Source: Breviolum minutum Mf 1.05b.01
Taxonomy: Eukaryota; Sar; Dinophyceae; Suessiales; Symbiodiniaceae
DNA length: 64,000 bases
Assembly: GCA_000507305.1 (NCBI GenBank)
Contig: DF239884.1
Span: 60,269-124,268 of the forward strand
Reading direction: 5' to 3'
The notes under the pieces are model-generated. The model was given only the letters and a program-made list of their open reading frames with translations, had not been told where the DNA came from and searched no databases. Positions 1 to 11,499 of the stretch are shown here, piece after piece. A program made the position numbers and the translations under genes. The first letter of the stretch is position 1. The number at the start of each line of letters is the position of its first letter.

Positions 1-1050
1 GAGAAAAGTCAAACTTTCAAGGCCTTCTGGCCATGTCACCTTCTCCAGGTTCTGATTGAAATCTCCTCCAAAGTTCAAACTTTGCAGGCCTGCTGGCCAT
101 GTCACGTTGTCAAGGCTCTGATTGAAGAAAAGGCCAAAAGTCAAATTTTGAAGGGCTGGTGGCCACGTCGCTTTATCAAGGCTCTGGTTGAAGTTGCGTC
201 CGAAAGTCAAGCTTTGAAGGCCTGCTGGCAATGTCACGCTGTCCAGGCTCTGATTGAAATCTCCTCCAAAAGTCAAACTTTGAAGGCCTGCTGGCCATGT
301 CACGTTGTCCAGGCTCTGATTGAAATTCTCACCAAGAGTCAAACTTTGAAGGCCTGCTGGCCATGTCACGTTGTCAAGGCTCTGATTGAAAGCTCCTCAA
401 AAGTCAAACTTTGAAGGCCTGCTGGCCATGTCACGTTGTCAAGGCTCTGATTGAAAGCTCCATCAAAAGTCAAACTTTGAAGGCCTGCTGGCCATGTCAC
501 ATTGTCCACACTCTGATTGAACTGGCGTCCAAAAGACACACTTTGAAGGCCTGCTGGCCATGTCACATTGTCCACACTCTGATTGAACTGGCGTCCAAAA
601 GTCAAACTTTGAAGGTCTCGTGGTAATCTCACATCATGAAGTGCCTGACCACGTGCAAACGTCAATTTGTGAAGTGTTTCGGGCAAATTGTGCAGCAAGG
701 CAGGCGTTTCGTCACTAACCCCTGTCATTTTTGTAATTCCGTTCAACGTGAACTCCTCGTCTTCAACTTTGCGTCCGTGGGCAAAACGCAAGGCAGCAAG
801 CAAACTGACGGGCATGTAGGTAGCCGAAACCTGCGCCCGTTCACCTCCTAGTCCTTGTTGTTGCAGACTTTCATTCAGCACAAGCCTTGAATTATGGGAC
901 ACAGCCAACTGAAGGCCCGGCTTGCATGGAACTTTGTCCAAAATCGTCTTCCACAAATGACGACCAAGCATGGAGTCTGACACATTCAATGTCAACATGC
1001 ACTCTCCACTCATGCTTAGCACCTCAAGCTCTATAAGCCCTTCTCCCATG
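1..1050 (-). CDS. 22-residue repeat (LRR/BspA-like) protein, partial and frame-broken
   Basis: Minus-strand coding region. After an N-terminal part with the motif MLTLNVSDSMLGRHLWKT, a possible beta-grasp-like leader (from about base 1013), come a linker ending in LHNLPETLHKLTF and tandem 22-residue repeats of the type NVTWPAGLQSLTF..FNQSLD, running off the left edge. Each repeat matches the LRR-like solenoid repeats expanded in Symbiodiniaceae; their role is unknown, with protein binding the usual guess. One repeat unit near base 393 has 65 instead of 66 bases, which shifts the frame and brings an early stop at about 366. Beyond it the same frame resumes to base 1. The break is either a real lesion or an assembly error. 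The true start may lie in an upstream exon: an AG|G acceptor is visible near 1042. The family call is firm, the gene ends are not. Confidence 0.7.
21..660 (-). repeat. 66-bp coding tandem repeat, about 10 units
   Basis: The unit boundary ggcctgctgg (minus: ccagcaggcc) recurs at 21, 87, 153, 219, 285, 351, 416, 482 and 548, with a variant at 614. Spacing is 66 bases except 65 between 351 and 416. The units encode the 22-residue solenoid repeat of the overlapping gene. The variable bases sit mainly in the codons for the residues just before FNQS. Confidence 0.9.
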
Positions 1051-1840
1051 CTGCCAGTGACACTACCATCAATCATCAATATCACCGATGCCGCGATGCT
1101 TGTTTTGTCCCACAAGTGCAGCACGTAAACCACCTCCAAGATGAAGCCAATTATTCTATCACTACCATGACTGGGTACAGCATTGGCGTGAAATACAACA
1201 AAAAACAAGAACTATAAGAACAGAGCTCTTGTGTGTGTCCAATATGTGTTTGATTTATGAAAGCACACATATCATTGCTCCTTGATATCGACTCCAGATT
1301 AACGTTTTTTATATGTCCATTTATTTTCTAGACATCGTTGTTCTGGAACCTTCATGCCACAGTTTCGTTCACACATCAGTTCTTCCCCAAATTCTGCAAG
1401 TCGTTTCCGGATGAATTTGATTCTATTTCACCAAGTTCCAAATTCCGACAAAAAGTCGAACTATCAAGTTCTATTTTCGCATGCATGTTGTTTTTTTTCG
1501 CTGCAAAAATGAGGAAAACAAGGGACATGGAAATTAACAGTCACCCGAAAAACTCGTTAGAAACGTGGTCTTCATTTCTTCTCTTTGTTCGTCTTGGAGT
1601 TCTAGCGACCGATTGGATCTCAGAAAAAAGTGGCCAAAAAACAACATGATCATCTCAAAAAGAAAACGCATCGTGAAACAAACATGAATGGAGCCCAGAG
1701 TCAGTTGGATGACATTCTGTATTGACAAGGACATTTGTCACTGGAACCTACAGTATGGTTTGCTCGTTCAATTTGCGGTTTGGTTCAGCCATGTTTCGGG
1801 GGAGTTTATGTACGTACAACTATATATTCCATCCCCCTGT
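1051..1840. other. Gene-free stretch
   Basis: AT-rich sequence between the repeat-protein gene and a duplicated block. I see only short open frames without protein-like composition and no repeat or RNA structure. It may hold an upstream exon or intron of the gene to its left. Confidence 0.4.
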
Positions 1841-1847
1841 AGATTAG

Positions 1848-2450
1848 GGGGGTCCACTTGGGTCACCATTTTGTAAGAACAATCCAGGCGCACCCAACCT
1901 CCGTGCTTACAAAATGATGGGGCCACCCCCTGTAAAATGCTTACAAAGAGGTTGACCCAGGTTCCAGCATAGACTAAAAAATGACCTTACAAAAAAAATA
2001 TGAAAATATGTTGGGGCCCAAATTTGGACCATGTTATTTGCAATCATCCATTCTGACTTTTGTTGGGTCCTTTTTGTACGGATTTGTCAGACTAGGATTG
2101 GCTTTTTGCTTTTCATTTATCTTTGTAAAGATTTGTGGTCAAGCAGCGCACGCTTATGTACGCTAATAATCGGGGTTGAAATTACTGGGGTGAACCTGCA
2201 CCACCAATTTGTAGTAACATTGGGCGCGCACAACCTCCGCCCTCAGAAAATGAAGGGACCAACCCCTCAAAACTCCTTGAAAAAAGGGATCACCGGTTCC
2301 AACATAGGCCCAAAGATTATCTTACTAAAAGGGTATGGGAATTTGTTAGGGGCCCAAGTTTGGACCAGTTATTTTCAATCATTTCTGCCCGTGTTTTTTT
2401 GTAAGTATTTGTGATGTCAAACAAGGATGGACTTGAGCTTTTTTCACACT
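1848..2450. repeat. Diverged tandem duplication, about 330 bp period
   Basis: Two neighbouring segments (about 1848-2115 and 2188-2450) share an ordered set of motifs: a gcgcacaacctccg-like core, 'aaaatga.ggg.cc', 'ccaggttccaacata', 'ggggcccaagtttggacca', and 'tttgt....tttgt.agac.aggatgg'. Identity is moderate, so the duplication is old. No convincing reading frame. Confidence 0.55.
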
Positions 2451-2693
2451 TTTTTTTTGGGGGAGGTATTGCATGGTATTGCGATGTCAGAGCACAATCA
2501 TGCTGATTGCTCCCAATGACATCCAGCGATCTCACAAGTTACAACCTGAATTGATTTTTCAAGAAAATATGCCTTCTCATGTTTTTAACTGCGGGTGCCT
2601 AAACAAAACTGTTGGGTTGCATCTTGAGTTCTTGGTTTGGATGTGTTGTTAATGCTTGGGGCCTAACACCACTACTCTCGAAACACCTATATT

Positions 2694-3460
2694 TTAAAAA
2701 AGAGCAAAAACTCTTCCAAAACCTGGGAAAGAAATCGATTCTTGAAGGTGTTTCAATCATTAAGGATTTCTTGGGTGGGATTTGGATGGACTACATTGTG
2801 AATTTGTCCAACACCATTCTGTAACACCACTACTCCGGAACCTGCTTATTGTAAGAACTTCCAGTGGGTCCAAACCCGGTCGGTCAAGGTGAAGCAAAAA
2901 AAACAAATGATGATTTTTATGTAAAACACTCAAAAAAAAACAACTCTTGCAAAATCTGGGTTTTAAATAGTTTTTGAAGATGTTTCAATGATTGAGCTTT
3001 TTTGGGTGGGATTTGGATGGACTACATTGTGAATTTGTCCAACACCATTCTGTAACACCACTACTCCGGAACCTGCTTTTTGTAAGAACTTCCAGTGGGT
3101 CCAAACCCGGTCGGTCAAGGTGAAGCAAAAAAAACAAATGATGATTTTTATGTAAAACACTCAAAAAAAAACAACTCTTGCAAAATCTGGGTTTTAAATA
3201 GTTTTTTGAAGATGTTTCAATGATTGTGGATTTTTTTGGGTGGGATTTGGATGGACTACATTGTGAATTTGTCCAACACCATTCTGTAACACCACTTCTC
3301 CGGAACCTGCTTTTGTAAGAACTCCAGTGGGTCCAAACCCAGTTGGTCAAGGTGAAGCAAAACAAAAACAACAAATGATGACTTAAACTTATATGTAAAG
3401 GATTGGAACAAAACGAAATCTCCTCCAAAACCTAGGTTTTGAATGGTTTTGGCGGATGGC
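2694..3460. repeat. Tandem repeat of about 232 bp, 3 to 3.3 copies
   Basis: The block starting ttgggtgggatttggatgga occurs at 2771, 3002 and 3236 (spacing 231 and 234). A partial copy of the unit end precedes the first at about 2694. Copies are very similar, including 'ctactccggaacctgct' and 'gtgggtccaaacccggt'. Open frames on the minus strand here are repeats of one another and look non-coding. Confidence 0.85.
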
Positions 3461-3461
3461 T

Positions 3462-3527
3462 GGTTCAACGGTAGCGCATTGTAAGGATTTCGGTTTCTCA
3501 CAGGTGGTTCAACGGTAGCGCATTTTA
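3462..3527 (+). repeat. Direct repeat resembling a tRNA A-box
   Basis: The string ggttcaacggtagcgcatt occurs twice about 36 bases apart. It resembles the D-arm of a tRNA, but no anticodon arm, T-arm or acceptor stem follows. Confidence 0.5.
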
Positions 3528-3529
3528 AA

Positions 3530-4055
3530 TTCTTTTTGTTGCAATCTTGGCATGAATGGTTTTTGTAGAGCTGGATTATAAATGCACATATCTTACAAAT
3601 TGGTTCTCCATAGGCCTGAATTTCCTCTACAAAAAGGATTCCATTCTAGCTGGCATCCAGTCAGATCTCTTGAAAAACACCTATGCTTGCCTTCCAAAAA
3701 GGATGTGGAAATCTAGCATGATTCCTTCAATGGCTATAAATACAATAGGCTCTTACAAAAAGCAAGTGTCCAAGTCCATTTTTTGCTTACAAATATGACC
3801 CTAAAACTGGTTTGTAGAGCACCCAAGTCCTCCCTTTCTGTAGTGGAAATCCAAAGGGGGATTATATTCCATTGATTCTATCTATTGGGATTCCAAAATA
3901 AGCTGCTTTTCCCCAACCAAGTCGGTGACCACCAATGAATCAAACCATTGTAACCATTCACGCCATCGCGGCAAAAACCAGACAGCTCAGAATATGATCA
4001 GCACCCGAAACATGGACAAACACAAAAGGGGGTTTTAAAAACAACGGGACATTTT

Positions 4056-4090
<35 letters not shown>

Positions 4091-5425
4091 TAGTTGCAGT
4101 TGCAGTTCCAGTTGCAGTTCCTGTTGCTGTTGCTGTTGTTGTTGTTGTTGTTGTTGTCATTGTTGTCATTGTTGTTCTTCTCATTCTTCGTCTCCTTATT
4201 CTGGCAATGACACCAATTGCGCTTCCAATCTGCCATCTGCCCCACCCTGGTCCAGGCCCTAGCTCTTTCATCATATATTAAAGATATTATATGTTAAGGT
4301 GTTTTTTGGTGCAAAATCACTGATCTGCCCGCCCAGATCTTTCCAATCTAACAAGACGGCCCCTCCATCCAATCTGAGCTCCTCGGACGGTCACTTGTCC
4401 CAAATTGGATACCTGGCGGCTCGAGGACCCCCGAGGACTACTGGATTCACGAGGGCAACATACATCCACCCTTTCTGTTCTTAGTTAATGCATCACAAAT
4501 TATATGTACATGAATCTTAGTGGCGTTTCTTGGAAGTTATATGAATTATTGAATGTATATTCTTTTTGGCAATTTTTCTCAACCTCTGATTCTCTGATTA
4601 TGGACTTATATACAGCAAGATTTGCAAACATAAACTAAATCAAATCTGGATCCTTCATGACTCGAGTCACTTGAGTTTTTAGACAATTTGATTCAAAACA
4701 TATCCAAACTCCTGGAATCCACAGACTTTGAGCAGCACATCTTACAATTCCACTCCAAGTCTCTAAGATTCTCAAAGTGCAATTGGCACATCATAAAACC
4801 ACATCATGACCAAAACACCAAAAAAACGCCTTGAGAAGTTGAATAGCTTAAATCATTCCATCACTTTACCTTCATGAGTTGCTTTGCCTTCAGCCTATAG
4901 ATTTCTGACGGGAAAAGTTCCAGCCTCGGTGCATTTCTCACACAACAGAAAGGCAGTCCGTGGACAAAAGTAGGCGATGCGGCGAGTTTCCTGGCAACAA
5001 GGAACGCTACAAAGACTGCCTTCAGCTGGTGGGGTTTGATCAGACCCGTTAGACATAACAAGAAATAACACATAGATCCAAGTCATTCTAAACAACATAT
5101 CAGCATTCCTTCAATGTGTTCTCTGGCCAACTGGCAACAATTTGAAACTAATTGAACATAAGTATACAGGATATTTTGGATAAACATATACTTAGTAGGT
5201 GCTCACATCTTATGTAAGTATGCAACTATATATGTAAATATCTGAATATTTACATATAATAACAGCGAAAAATCAGGTTGCAATAAAAAAAAGCCATCCC
5301 CTAAATCAATCCTCACCTGGCTGTCCGCCTGGTCCGTACATCGACATCCTCCAGGCCTGGTGGGTCTCATGCAGGGAAGAACAGAAATCCCGAGGCCAAG
5401 GCCACCCGGGTTTGGATGTTATCCC
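3530..5425. other. Gene-free stretch with a trinucleotide microsatellite
   Basis: No convincing coding sequence. A gttgcc/gttgca/gttgtt array at about 4057-4185 gives artificial Asn/Thr-rich frames on the minus strand. The rest is AT-rich unique DNA. Confidence 0.5.
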
Positions 5426-5429
5426 AAAC

Positions 5430-5541
5430 GGGTGTTTCCGAAAATAGTGGGGTTTTTCCCCCCAAATCATCCATGGATTAATAGGGTTTTCCATTATTTT
5501 CATCCATTTTGGGGGAAACACCCCTATTTTCGGAAACACCC
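5430..5541. mobile_element. Palindromic MITE-like element, family D copy 1
   Basis: The ends are inverted repeats: gggtgtttccgaaaatag on the left and its complement on the right, both followed inward by a run giving ggggtttttcccc. The centre holds ccatggattaatagggtttt. A second copy lies at 24640-24760. At 112 bp with no coding capacity it is non-autonomous. Open frames on both strands here come from the palindrome. Confidence 0.75.
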
Positions 5542-5564
5542 AAACCCGTCGTGATATTTCATGG

Positions 5565-5613
5565 GGATATTTACCTATCAACTGGTGATCGCCGGATTTC
5601 TGAACTATCAACA
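5565..5613. mobile_element. Fragment of palindromic element family B
   Basis: Carries the right-hand part of the family B consensus: atttacctatcaactggt, then gccggatttctgaac, ending tatcaacag. The left half is missing. It lies 24 bp from a family D element. Confidence 0.55.
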
Positions 5614-6035
5614 GGAGGAACATGGTGAAACATGTTGCGTACATACATTATATATATACTTGTGTATATACAGCTCCCTCCTTATCCCTGTCGCAACCTG
5701 GCGACAAAAAAAAACATCCACTTGGATAGATCATGTATAGATTCTTTGAGCTGTCTATCTCCCAAGTTTACATTGGATTGTCTAGACCTTAAACAAAAAA
5801 AACATGGTTTCCAACACTCAGTTGGAGTGGATCTTCACAACCTTCACAACAATAACAACAACTTAATACGTCACTTAAATCATCATAATATATTGGGGGT
5901 ATCCTCGGCCCACTAACAGTGGAAAGTCTGAAGGTTTGGGTCGGGGTCCCTTCATTAAAAAATGAACAGATTATTTTTCACTGTTAGTGGGTGGGAGATA
6001 CCTCCAAATTATATATATACGTACAATATGTATCT

Positions 6036-6120
6036 ATTGGTGGTTTCAACCCATTTGAAATATGGGAATCTTCCCCAAATAGGGATGAACAGAAAAAATA
6101 TTTGAGTTGCCACCACCTAG
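6036..6120. mobile_element. Palindromic element family A, copy 1
   Basis: Starts ttggtggtttcaaccc and ends ttgccaccacctag, near-inverted ends with the family core 'ttccccaaatagggatgaa' between. Short and non-coding. Confidence 0.65.
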
Positions 6121-7690
6121 ATCACCATTTAAGATTGCTGTCACTGAGGTTGCGGGTTGCAAAATGCCGCCAAACGACCATCGACTCCCCACCTTTCCGG
6201 GCACCCCAACATGCACTCGTCTGAAGAACAACGCACCGGCTCACCGAAGAGTGTACCACGAAGGCCATGGGGAAAACAGACCCGGTGCAAGCCTTGGCTT
6301 CCGAGAAAAAACTTCTGATGGATGGGTTTCCAAGTGAGGTATATAGTTACCTCCCTGAAACTAACAGTTCTCCATGTTATCCCCCTGGAAAATTGGTGGT
6401 TGGGAGTCGGGAGACGATCCTTATTTCCTTTTGGGGGCCCGGCCTATTTTCAGGGGATATATTAGTTTTAGGGAGGGTATATCACCTGGGAAAGGATCGA
6501 TGGCGATCGCCACTCCCATGAAAAAACATCATGGCCCCGCAAAAAAAGATCCAACTTTTGGGAGTTTCCTGCCATCTACTTTCACTAAGGTGTATGTACC
6601 CTCCTTAAGAAAAAAAACTGACATGATACCCTCCTGCGAAATAACTGCCGAGGCACTTTTGAGTCGATGATAAACATCTTTTCTATAGGTGGGAATATGT
6701 GATCCTTCCCTGGACCGTACCACTTAAACACAAATGGTAGTTGAAAAACTGTCTGGTTGTGCATGTGTGACGTGAGCTGTACTGATCCCTGTTTGGACGA
6801 AGGCCATAGGCCATACATTGGTCACCAAAGGCCAAGTTCCTAAACAAAAAACAAGGTACCAGTACCAACCCTCCCGCGCCAGACAGACCCGGATATCAAC
6901 ACGTTCATTGCCATCATATTGTTTTCTCTAAAGAATATATATATGGACATTTCACATCATCTGCGACATGGTTGTGTGTTTCAAAAATGTGGGAAAGACC
7001 AACGGTGGGAATCGTAAAAGTTGTTGTGCATCGGACATGGTCCATCCAAAAATATGTTCCAATCCAGTCTTAGTGAATTTACCTTCGTGCAGAGCAGTCT
7101 ATTCTAATCATTATATGATTTCTAGATGGTTGCGATTTTCATGTTGCCAGTGTTTCGACAAATTAGCTTGGTGTCTGAGAGTATAGTTTTTCTATACTGC
7201 CCCACTGGGCTTTAAGAGGTGTGACCAAGGCAACCTTTTTCAAATCCTAACAAAACAAGCGATGGTCTTGCTGCTCAACCGGATATCACCGCACCTTCAG
7301 GATAGCAAGGATGTCTAAAGAGCTCAAATGCCTGGCAGATTTTGTGAGTTTTTGAGATGAAATAACATAGCCTAGCAATTTCTACAAAAGTAAGAGCCAA
7401 ATCCTCCCATAGGTAGGGGAAAGGTCCGGGACTCTACTGGCATCTTGGTGAGTATACTTCAGCAAGTCGACTTCCAAACGATATGTTCATATTTTTTTTG
7501 TATATATCTGCCATAACCACATCAATCCTTTGTCTACATATATATATATATCATTTGTATGTAAGTGATTCATATCCTACTTCAACGGTGCAGCACCACT
7601 TTTTTCCCGGGCACCCCCCGTGCCCAACGGTAAACCGGCCAACGGCCACCTCCGTCCGTGCGGGTTTCAACTTGCTGGAGGTCACTTCTA
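6121..7690. other. Stretch without a supported gene
   Basis: Several overlapping short frames on both strands, none with convincing composition or splice context. AT-rich runs at 6930-6950 and 7530-7550. Confidence 0.4.
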
Positions 7691-7976
7691 GTTCTTGGTC
7701 CGGCACCTCATCCATCGGAACCTGGCGGTTTGCACTCACTCGTTGTCCGAAATGCTACCGGAAATGGCACGGTTGATGGATGTGGAGTTAGTTGAGTTTT
7801 TATACCGTTACCTGGAAGAAGGGAAGGATCACATAACATATATCCCACCTAACGGGAAGGAACTGGAAAAAAACATCGACTCAAATTGTGTCGGCTGGGA
7901 TCCGGGATATGTGATCGTTCCCAGGAGGGTAAAAAGATGTGTGAAACGTGTTTCAAAGTACGTCAAGCCAATATGA
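7690..7976 (+). CDS. Possible exon, unknown protein
   Basis: An open frame on the plus strand with protein-like composition, including the segments ARLMDVELVEFLYRYLEEGK and VGWDPGYVIVPRRVKR, ends at a TGA after KYVKPI. I recognise no family. No clear AG|G acceptor defines the 5' end, and the neighbouring exons to the right are on the other strand. Confidence 0.35.
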
Positions 7977-8209
7977 AACATGGTGCCTGCATATGTCATG
8001 AACCAAATTAGGTTGACTCAAAGCCATGAATTTAAATTCATATAATTAATGTGTGGTCTTGATTGATTTGTAGAGGTCGACTTTTTCAGATGAAGTAGGG
8101 TATGCCCTCAAGCTTTCCAACTCAGGATATTACACCGTGGGCTGGATCGCAGCTAGTGACAGTGCTCCTGGAAAATTGTAGAATTTACATGTCCCAAAAA
8201 AAGATGACA

Positions 8210-8583
8210 ATGTGAAACCACTTGCAAAGACTTTCAGGATATATCATGATATTAGGTGCAATGGATGATGTTCCTTCTTGCATTTTGTTCAAACACCCAT
8301 GGACATGAAGAAAAGTTGTTTGCAAGCACATGGCAGCTGCACATGAATACGAACTTTTGAGTCTGGTAAAGTCTCCAATACCACTGCATTCAGCCATTTG
8401 TTGCCATGCTGCAGCTTGCACATGGCCTGGGAGTAGCGATTTCACGACGGCTGTGACAGCTGAAAGCGTGACACCTGTTTTAACATGGTCGGCTTGATTA
8501 CTTTCAACTGCACACCATGCAGTGTGCATCTCTTTTTGGCAAAAACAAGTGAACACCAGCTTGAGCCCGACAAGTGAAAGACC
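8210..8583 (-). CDS. Exon of an unknown protein
   Basis: The exon begins right after a clean acceptor (ctattcaacag|G) at 8583 and stays open for about 120 codons. It encodes a Cys- and Ala-rich globular sequence including LVGLKLVFTCFCQKEM, TAVVKSLLPGHVQAAAWQQM and SSYSCAAAMCLQTTF. No family recognised. The frame closes after KWFHIVIFFWDM, so the donor probably lies before about 8220. Good composition and acceptor make it a likely real exon. Confidence 0.55.
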
Positions 8584-8625
8584 CTGTTGAATAGATAGAA
8601 TAGATATATAGGACACTTCAAACAC

Positions 8626-9197
8626 AACAGGAAGTCCCTAAATCAGGAACAGCAACCATCTTTCTGCCGTTGAAATACGCAGAACAAAGCCCATCCATGT
8701 GCATCCATTTCATGACATGTCGTACTCATAATCCACCATCAAATTCAGAATTCTATTCATTACAACATATTTTTTGAAACTATAACTCATCGGAATCATA
8801 AAAAACAAGTTTCCAGTTCCAGTTGAATCATTCTATTCTACAAGGTGGGTCCCTATAGTTCGAAGGTGATTTTGGGCTCCAGTACTCCCAATCGAAGTGA
8901 GGCTTCAGCCACAGCAGCCGCTTGACCTATGAGGCGTCGCTTTTAACAAAGAGGCGTCCTACAAGATAGCCCTGCAGGGTTTTTTGTTGGATACATGTTG
9001 TCTAAATACAAGAGATACTGAAACTTTGCTGTTTTCAGTATCAAAAAAGGTCAAAATAATAAAGTAGAAGTATGCCTTGATAAATGATACTACTGGAAAC
9101 CGTTGATTTCATTGGAAAACACATGAGCATTTCCCATACTTCAACACAAGCACTATCAAACTCTGACGTTTGAGATAAAGGTTTTGATTGTCTTTTT
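8626..9197. other. Gene-free stretch
   Basis: AT-rich sequence, probably intron between minus-strand exons. No repeat family or RNA structure seen. Confidence 0.35.
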
Positions 9198-9430
9198 TTA
9201 AAGGTCACAATCGCATGAAGAACACCATTCTCCTTGAAAAAGTCGGATCATAAGCCAGCTTTGTTTGCATCTCTTTGGGGTAAAAATGTCCATCGTCCAG
9301 TTTTCAAGCCCCGAGTTCTCCGTTGAGCCACTCTCATCACGTCGCTTTTGTGGTGATACTTGATAGGCCCTCAGATGGGAGCTGTCGGTAGGTTTTGCAT
9401 TGTCAAGTGGCTGCAGAGCCGTCTTCTCAA
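9198..9430 (-). CDS. Exon of an unknown protein
   Basis: About 75 codons open on the minus strand, with a polar stretch (LRAYQVSPQKRRDESGSTEN) followed by MDIFTPKRCKQSWLMIRLFQ and a Cys-containing end, GEWCSSCDCDL, before a stop. The 5' side has AG acceptor candidates at the codons for KTALQPL. Perhaps the same transcript as the exons at 8.2-8.6 and 9.8 kb. Confidence 0.45.
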
Positions 9431-9779
9431 ATATCAGCACTGTCAGGAACTAGGAAATCGGAAAGTAGGAACAACATGGAACAACAAAACATCATTCTCC
9501 AATCAATCAGCTTCATGGTCTTTGAACAACTTTCATGTTTGCTCAGTGTTTTCTATAGATGAGAAGTGCTGAGCAAGGAAAAATCCAGGGGAACTCGAAT
9601 AACTCGCCAACAATACATGAAACTACATAAATACATATACATACATTAATAGCAAGAGAGTGTTTATAACTATCTAAATTACGTGAATATATACTGGATA
9701 TATCTTGATATTCTATATGTGATTATATCAAAAAAGTAGAGGAATGATGAAAATAAAAACATATAAAATATCAGGCTTG

Positions 9780-9876
9780 CTTTTGCCCAACAAAAAAGTT
9801 TGAGGCATCCACTGCGCACAAATTCCGCAAAGGTAGAACTCACAAGCGGCGCATCCAAATCCACCAATCTTTTCAC
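9780..9876 (-). CDS. Short exon, unknown protein
   Basis: Starts after the acceptor gcgctctag|G at 9876 and encodes VKRLVDLDAPLVSSTFAEFV followed by RSGCLKLFCWAKAS. Downstream the frame runs into AT-rich, hydrophobic-looking intron sequence. Confidence 0.5.
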
Positions 9877-10124
9877 CTAGAGCGCCACTTCACAAAACAT
9901 CGTGGTGCCAAAGGGCCCCTTTGTTGTGAAAAAAAAGTAGGTTCCTGGGGAGAACATTTGTTGTTTGTTTGATGATTCAAAAACAGTGTCTGATTCAAAT
10001 ACAGTACAGCTATGGCAGCTATGAGCCGGTTTATGATAGAACAGAAAGTGACAAAAAAACATCAGTTTGCAGAATCCTTTCTCAGCCATTTTTGCTACTA
10101 TCATTTGGTATGACCTTACACCAC

Positions 10125-10375
10125 CCGGCTTCGCCATGTGTGGGGCTCCGGTGGTCGCAAAATCCTTTCGATGCCATTGAGATCCACACCTTTGGGTCCA
10201 GTCAGAAAGGCGGCCAACGCCTCAAATCGGTACATACTGTTCACCACCTGGGATGGTTAAAGCATGTAAAAGCCCTATAAATAATGGGATAATCATCATC
10301 CTTGGTGGTTAGCCAGATTTTGTCCATGAACAGTAGGTTCCCTACAACTCATCTTGTCTTGGGGAAAAAATATCC
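10125..10375 (-). CDS. Two exon pieces split by a palindromic element
   Basis: Upstream piece (about 10375-10336) encodes FFPQDKMSCREP; downstream piece (10234-10125) encodes MYRFEALAAFLTGPKGVDLN and GIERILRPPEPHTWRSR, then a GT donor. A family B element (10237-10333) lies between. Dropping the element and one TA copy gives CREP-MYRFEAL in one frame. The family is not recognised; the composition is strongly protein-like. Confidence 0.6.
10237..10333. mobile_element. Palindromic element family B, copy at 10.2 kb
   Basis: 97 bp flanked by TA on both sides (10235-6 and 10334-5). Ends are ctgttcaccacctggg and ccatgaacag; the core holds ccctataaataatgggat and ggtggttagccagatttt. The left terminal repeat is partly deleted compared with other copies. 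It interrupts the exon above. Confidence 0.75.
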
Positions 10376-10412
10376 GATGATGATATGATATGATATTCAT
10401 GATATTTTGTGA

Positions 10413-10517
10413 CTAGTTGGTCGTTTCAACCCATCATGGAAAATAGTCGTGAACAAAATTGGATCATTTCCCCAAGGATCGGGGTGAAAATAACAAATCT
10501 TTGAAGCCACCACCCAA
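10413..10517. mobile_element. Palindromic element family A, copy 2
   Basis: Starts ctagttggtcgtttcaaccc and ends gaagccaccaccc; the core ggatcatttccccaaggatc followed by ggggtgaaaat is close to the family consensus. Confidence 0.7.
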
Positions 10518-10926
10518 GTGGTCAACAAAGAAAGGATAGCGATTCTATAAGGGAAACTCATCTTCTCAACCTTTCAAAGGGGGACATGTCCCTGGAAGGG
10601 TATGCGATTCCTTGGAGTAGGACATCTTGCCAGGCAGTTGGTCTTGAAGTGATTTTTCGGGAGGACCCAGATTTGAAGCAACCTAATCCATTAATGTTGG
10701 ATCTCGATTAGTGTGATGGTTCTGATTAATAAAAAGTTTGTCCCTGGGGAGTCCCAAATTTCTCACACCAACTCCCTGAGCTGCAGCTGCCACGCGCCAA
10801 CAACAACAACAACAACAACAACACCACCACCACCACTACACCACCAGCAGCTACCTAGTTGAAAAGCAAATCTGTTTCTTAAAAAAAAATGACCACAAAA
10901 TTGCACAGGGTCTTGTTGAAAAACCC
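10518..10926. other. Stretch without a gene; CAA/CCA microsatellite
   Basis: No supported gene. A (caa)n(cca)n run occupies about 10800-10846. Confidence 0.5.
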
Positions 10927-11151
10927 NNNNNNNNNNNNNNNNNNNNNNNNNNNNNNNNNNNNNNNNNNNNNNNNNNNNNNNNNNNNNNNNNNNNNNNNNN
11001 NNNNNNNNNNNNNNNNNNNNNNNNNNNNNNNNNNNNNNNNNNNNNNNNNNNNNNNNNNNNNNNNNNNNNNNNNNNNNNNNNNNNNNNNNNNNNNNNNNNN
11101 NNNNNNNNNNNNNNNNNNNNNNNNNNNNNNNNNNNNNNNNNNNNNNNNNNN
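10927..11151. other. Assembly gap (225 N)
   Basis: A run of N. The flanks are similar short A/T-rich strings, so the gap probably spans a repeat. Confidence 0.98.
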
Positions 11152-11385
11152 CAGCCTAGATTCTGAATAATAAAATTGTTTGGAGGGTTCTGAATAATGG
11201 ATTTTTTTTTGGCCAGGTGTACTTGGTGAGCCAAAAGCTTTTCTAGTCTTTTGTAATTCCAAACTTAGCCTAGCCAGGAAAGAAAAAAGAATATGTTTAA
11301 AAGAAAGAAAGACAACATCGAAAGCAGCAGTGTCTAAAACCAACCCAGTCTTTTACCTAAGCACCAGAATATGTCAGCATCTAAA

Positions 11386-11455
11386 GCCAGCCATGGGGAC
11401 TGAGCCCAGGACCTTCAGTTTATAAGACTGACGCTCTGCCAGCTGAGCTATTGGC
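11386..11455 (-). tRNA. tRNA-Ile(UAU)-like sequence, probably a pseudogene or SINE head
   Basis: On the minus strand a D-arm (GCTCAGCTGGCAGAGC), a five-pair anticodon stem TCAGT/ACTGA with loop CTTATAA (anticodon TAT), and a T-arm-like CTGGGCTCAGTCCCC can be drawn. The acceptor stem pairs poorly (GCCAATA with GGCTGGC), and the T-loop is not TTCGAAT. Likely a decayed tRNA or tRNA-derived repeat. Confidence 0.55.
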
Positions 11456-11499
11456 TTGGCCAAGCAAACATATGCTGTCAGAGGCTTGCCAAAAAAGCA

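Noticed and set aside
3462-3527. tRNA gene suggested by ggttcaacggtagcgcatt
   Set aside because: No anticodon stem, T-arm or acceptor stem can be drawn.
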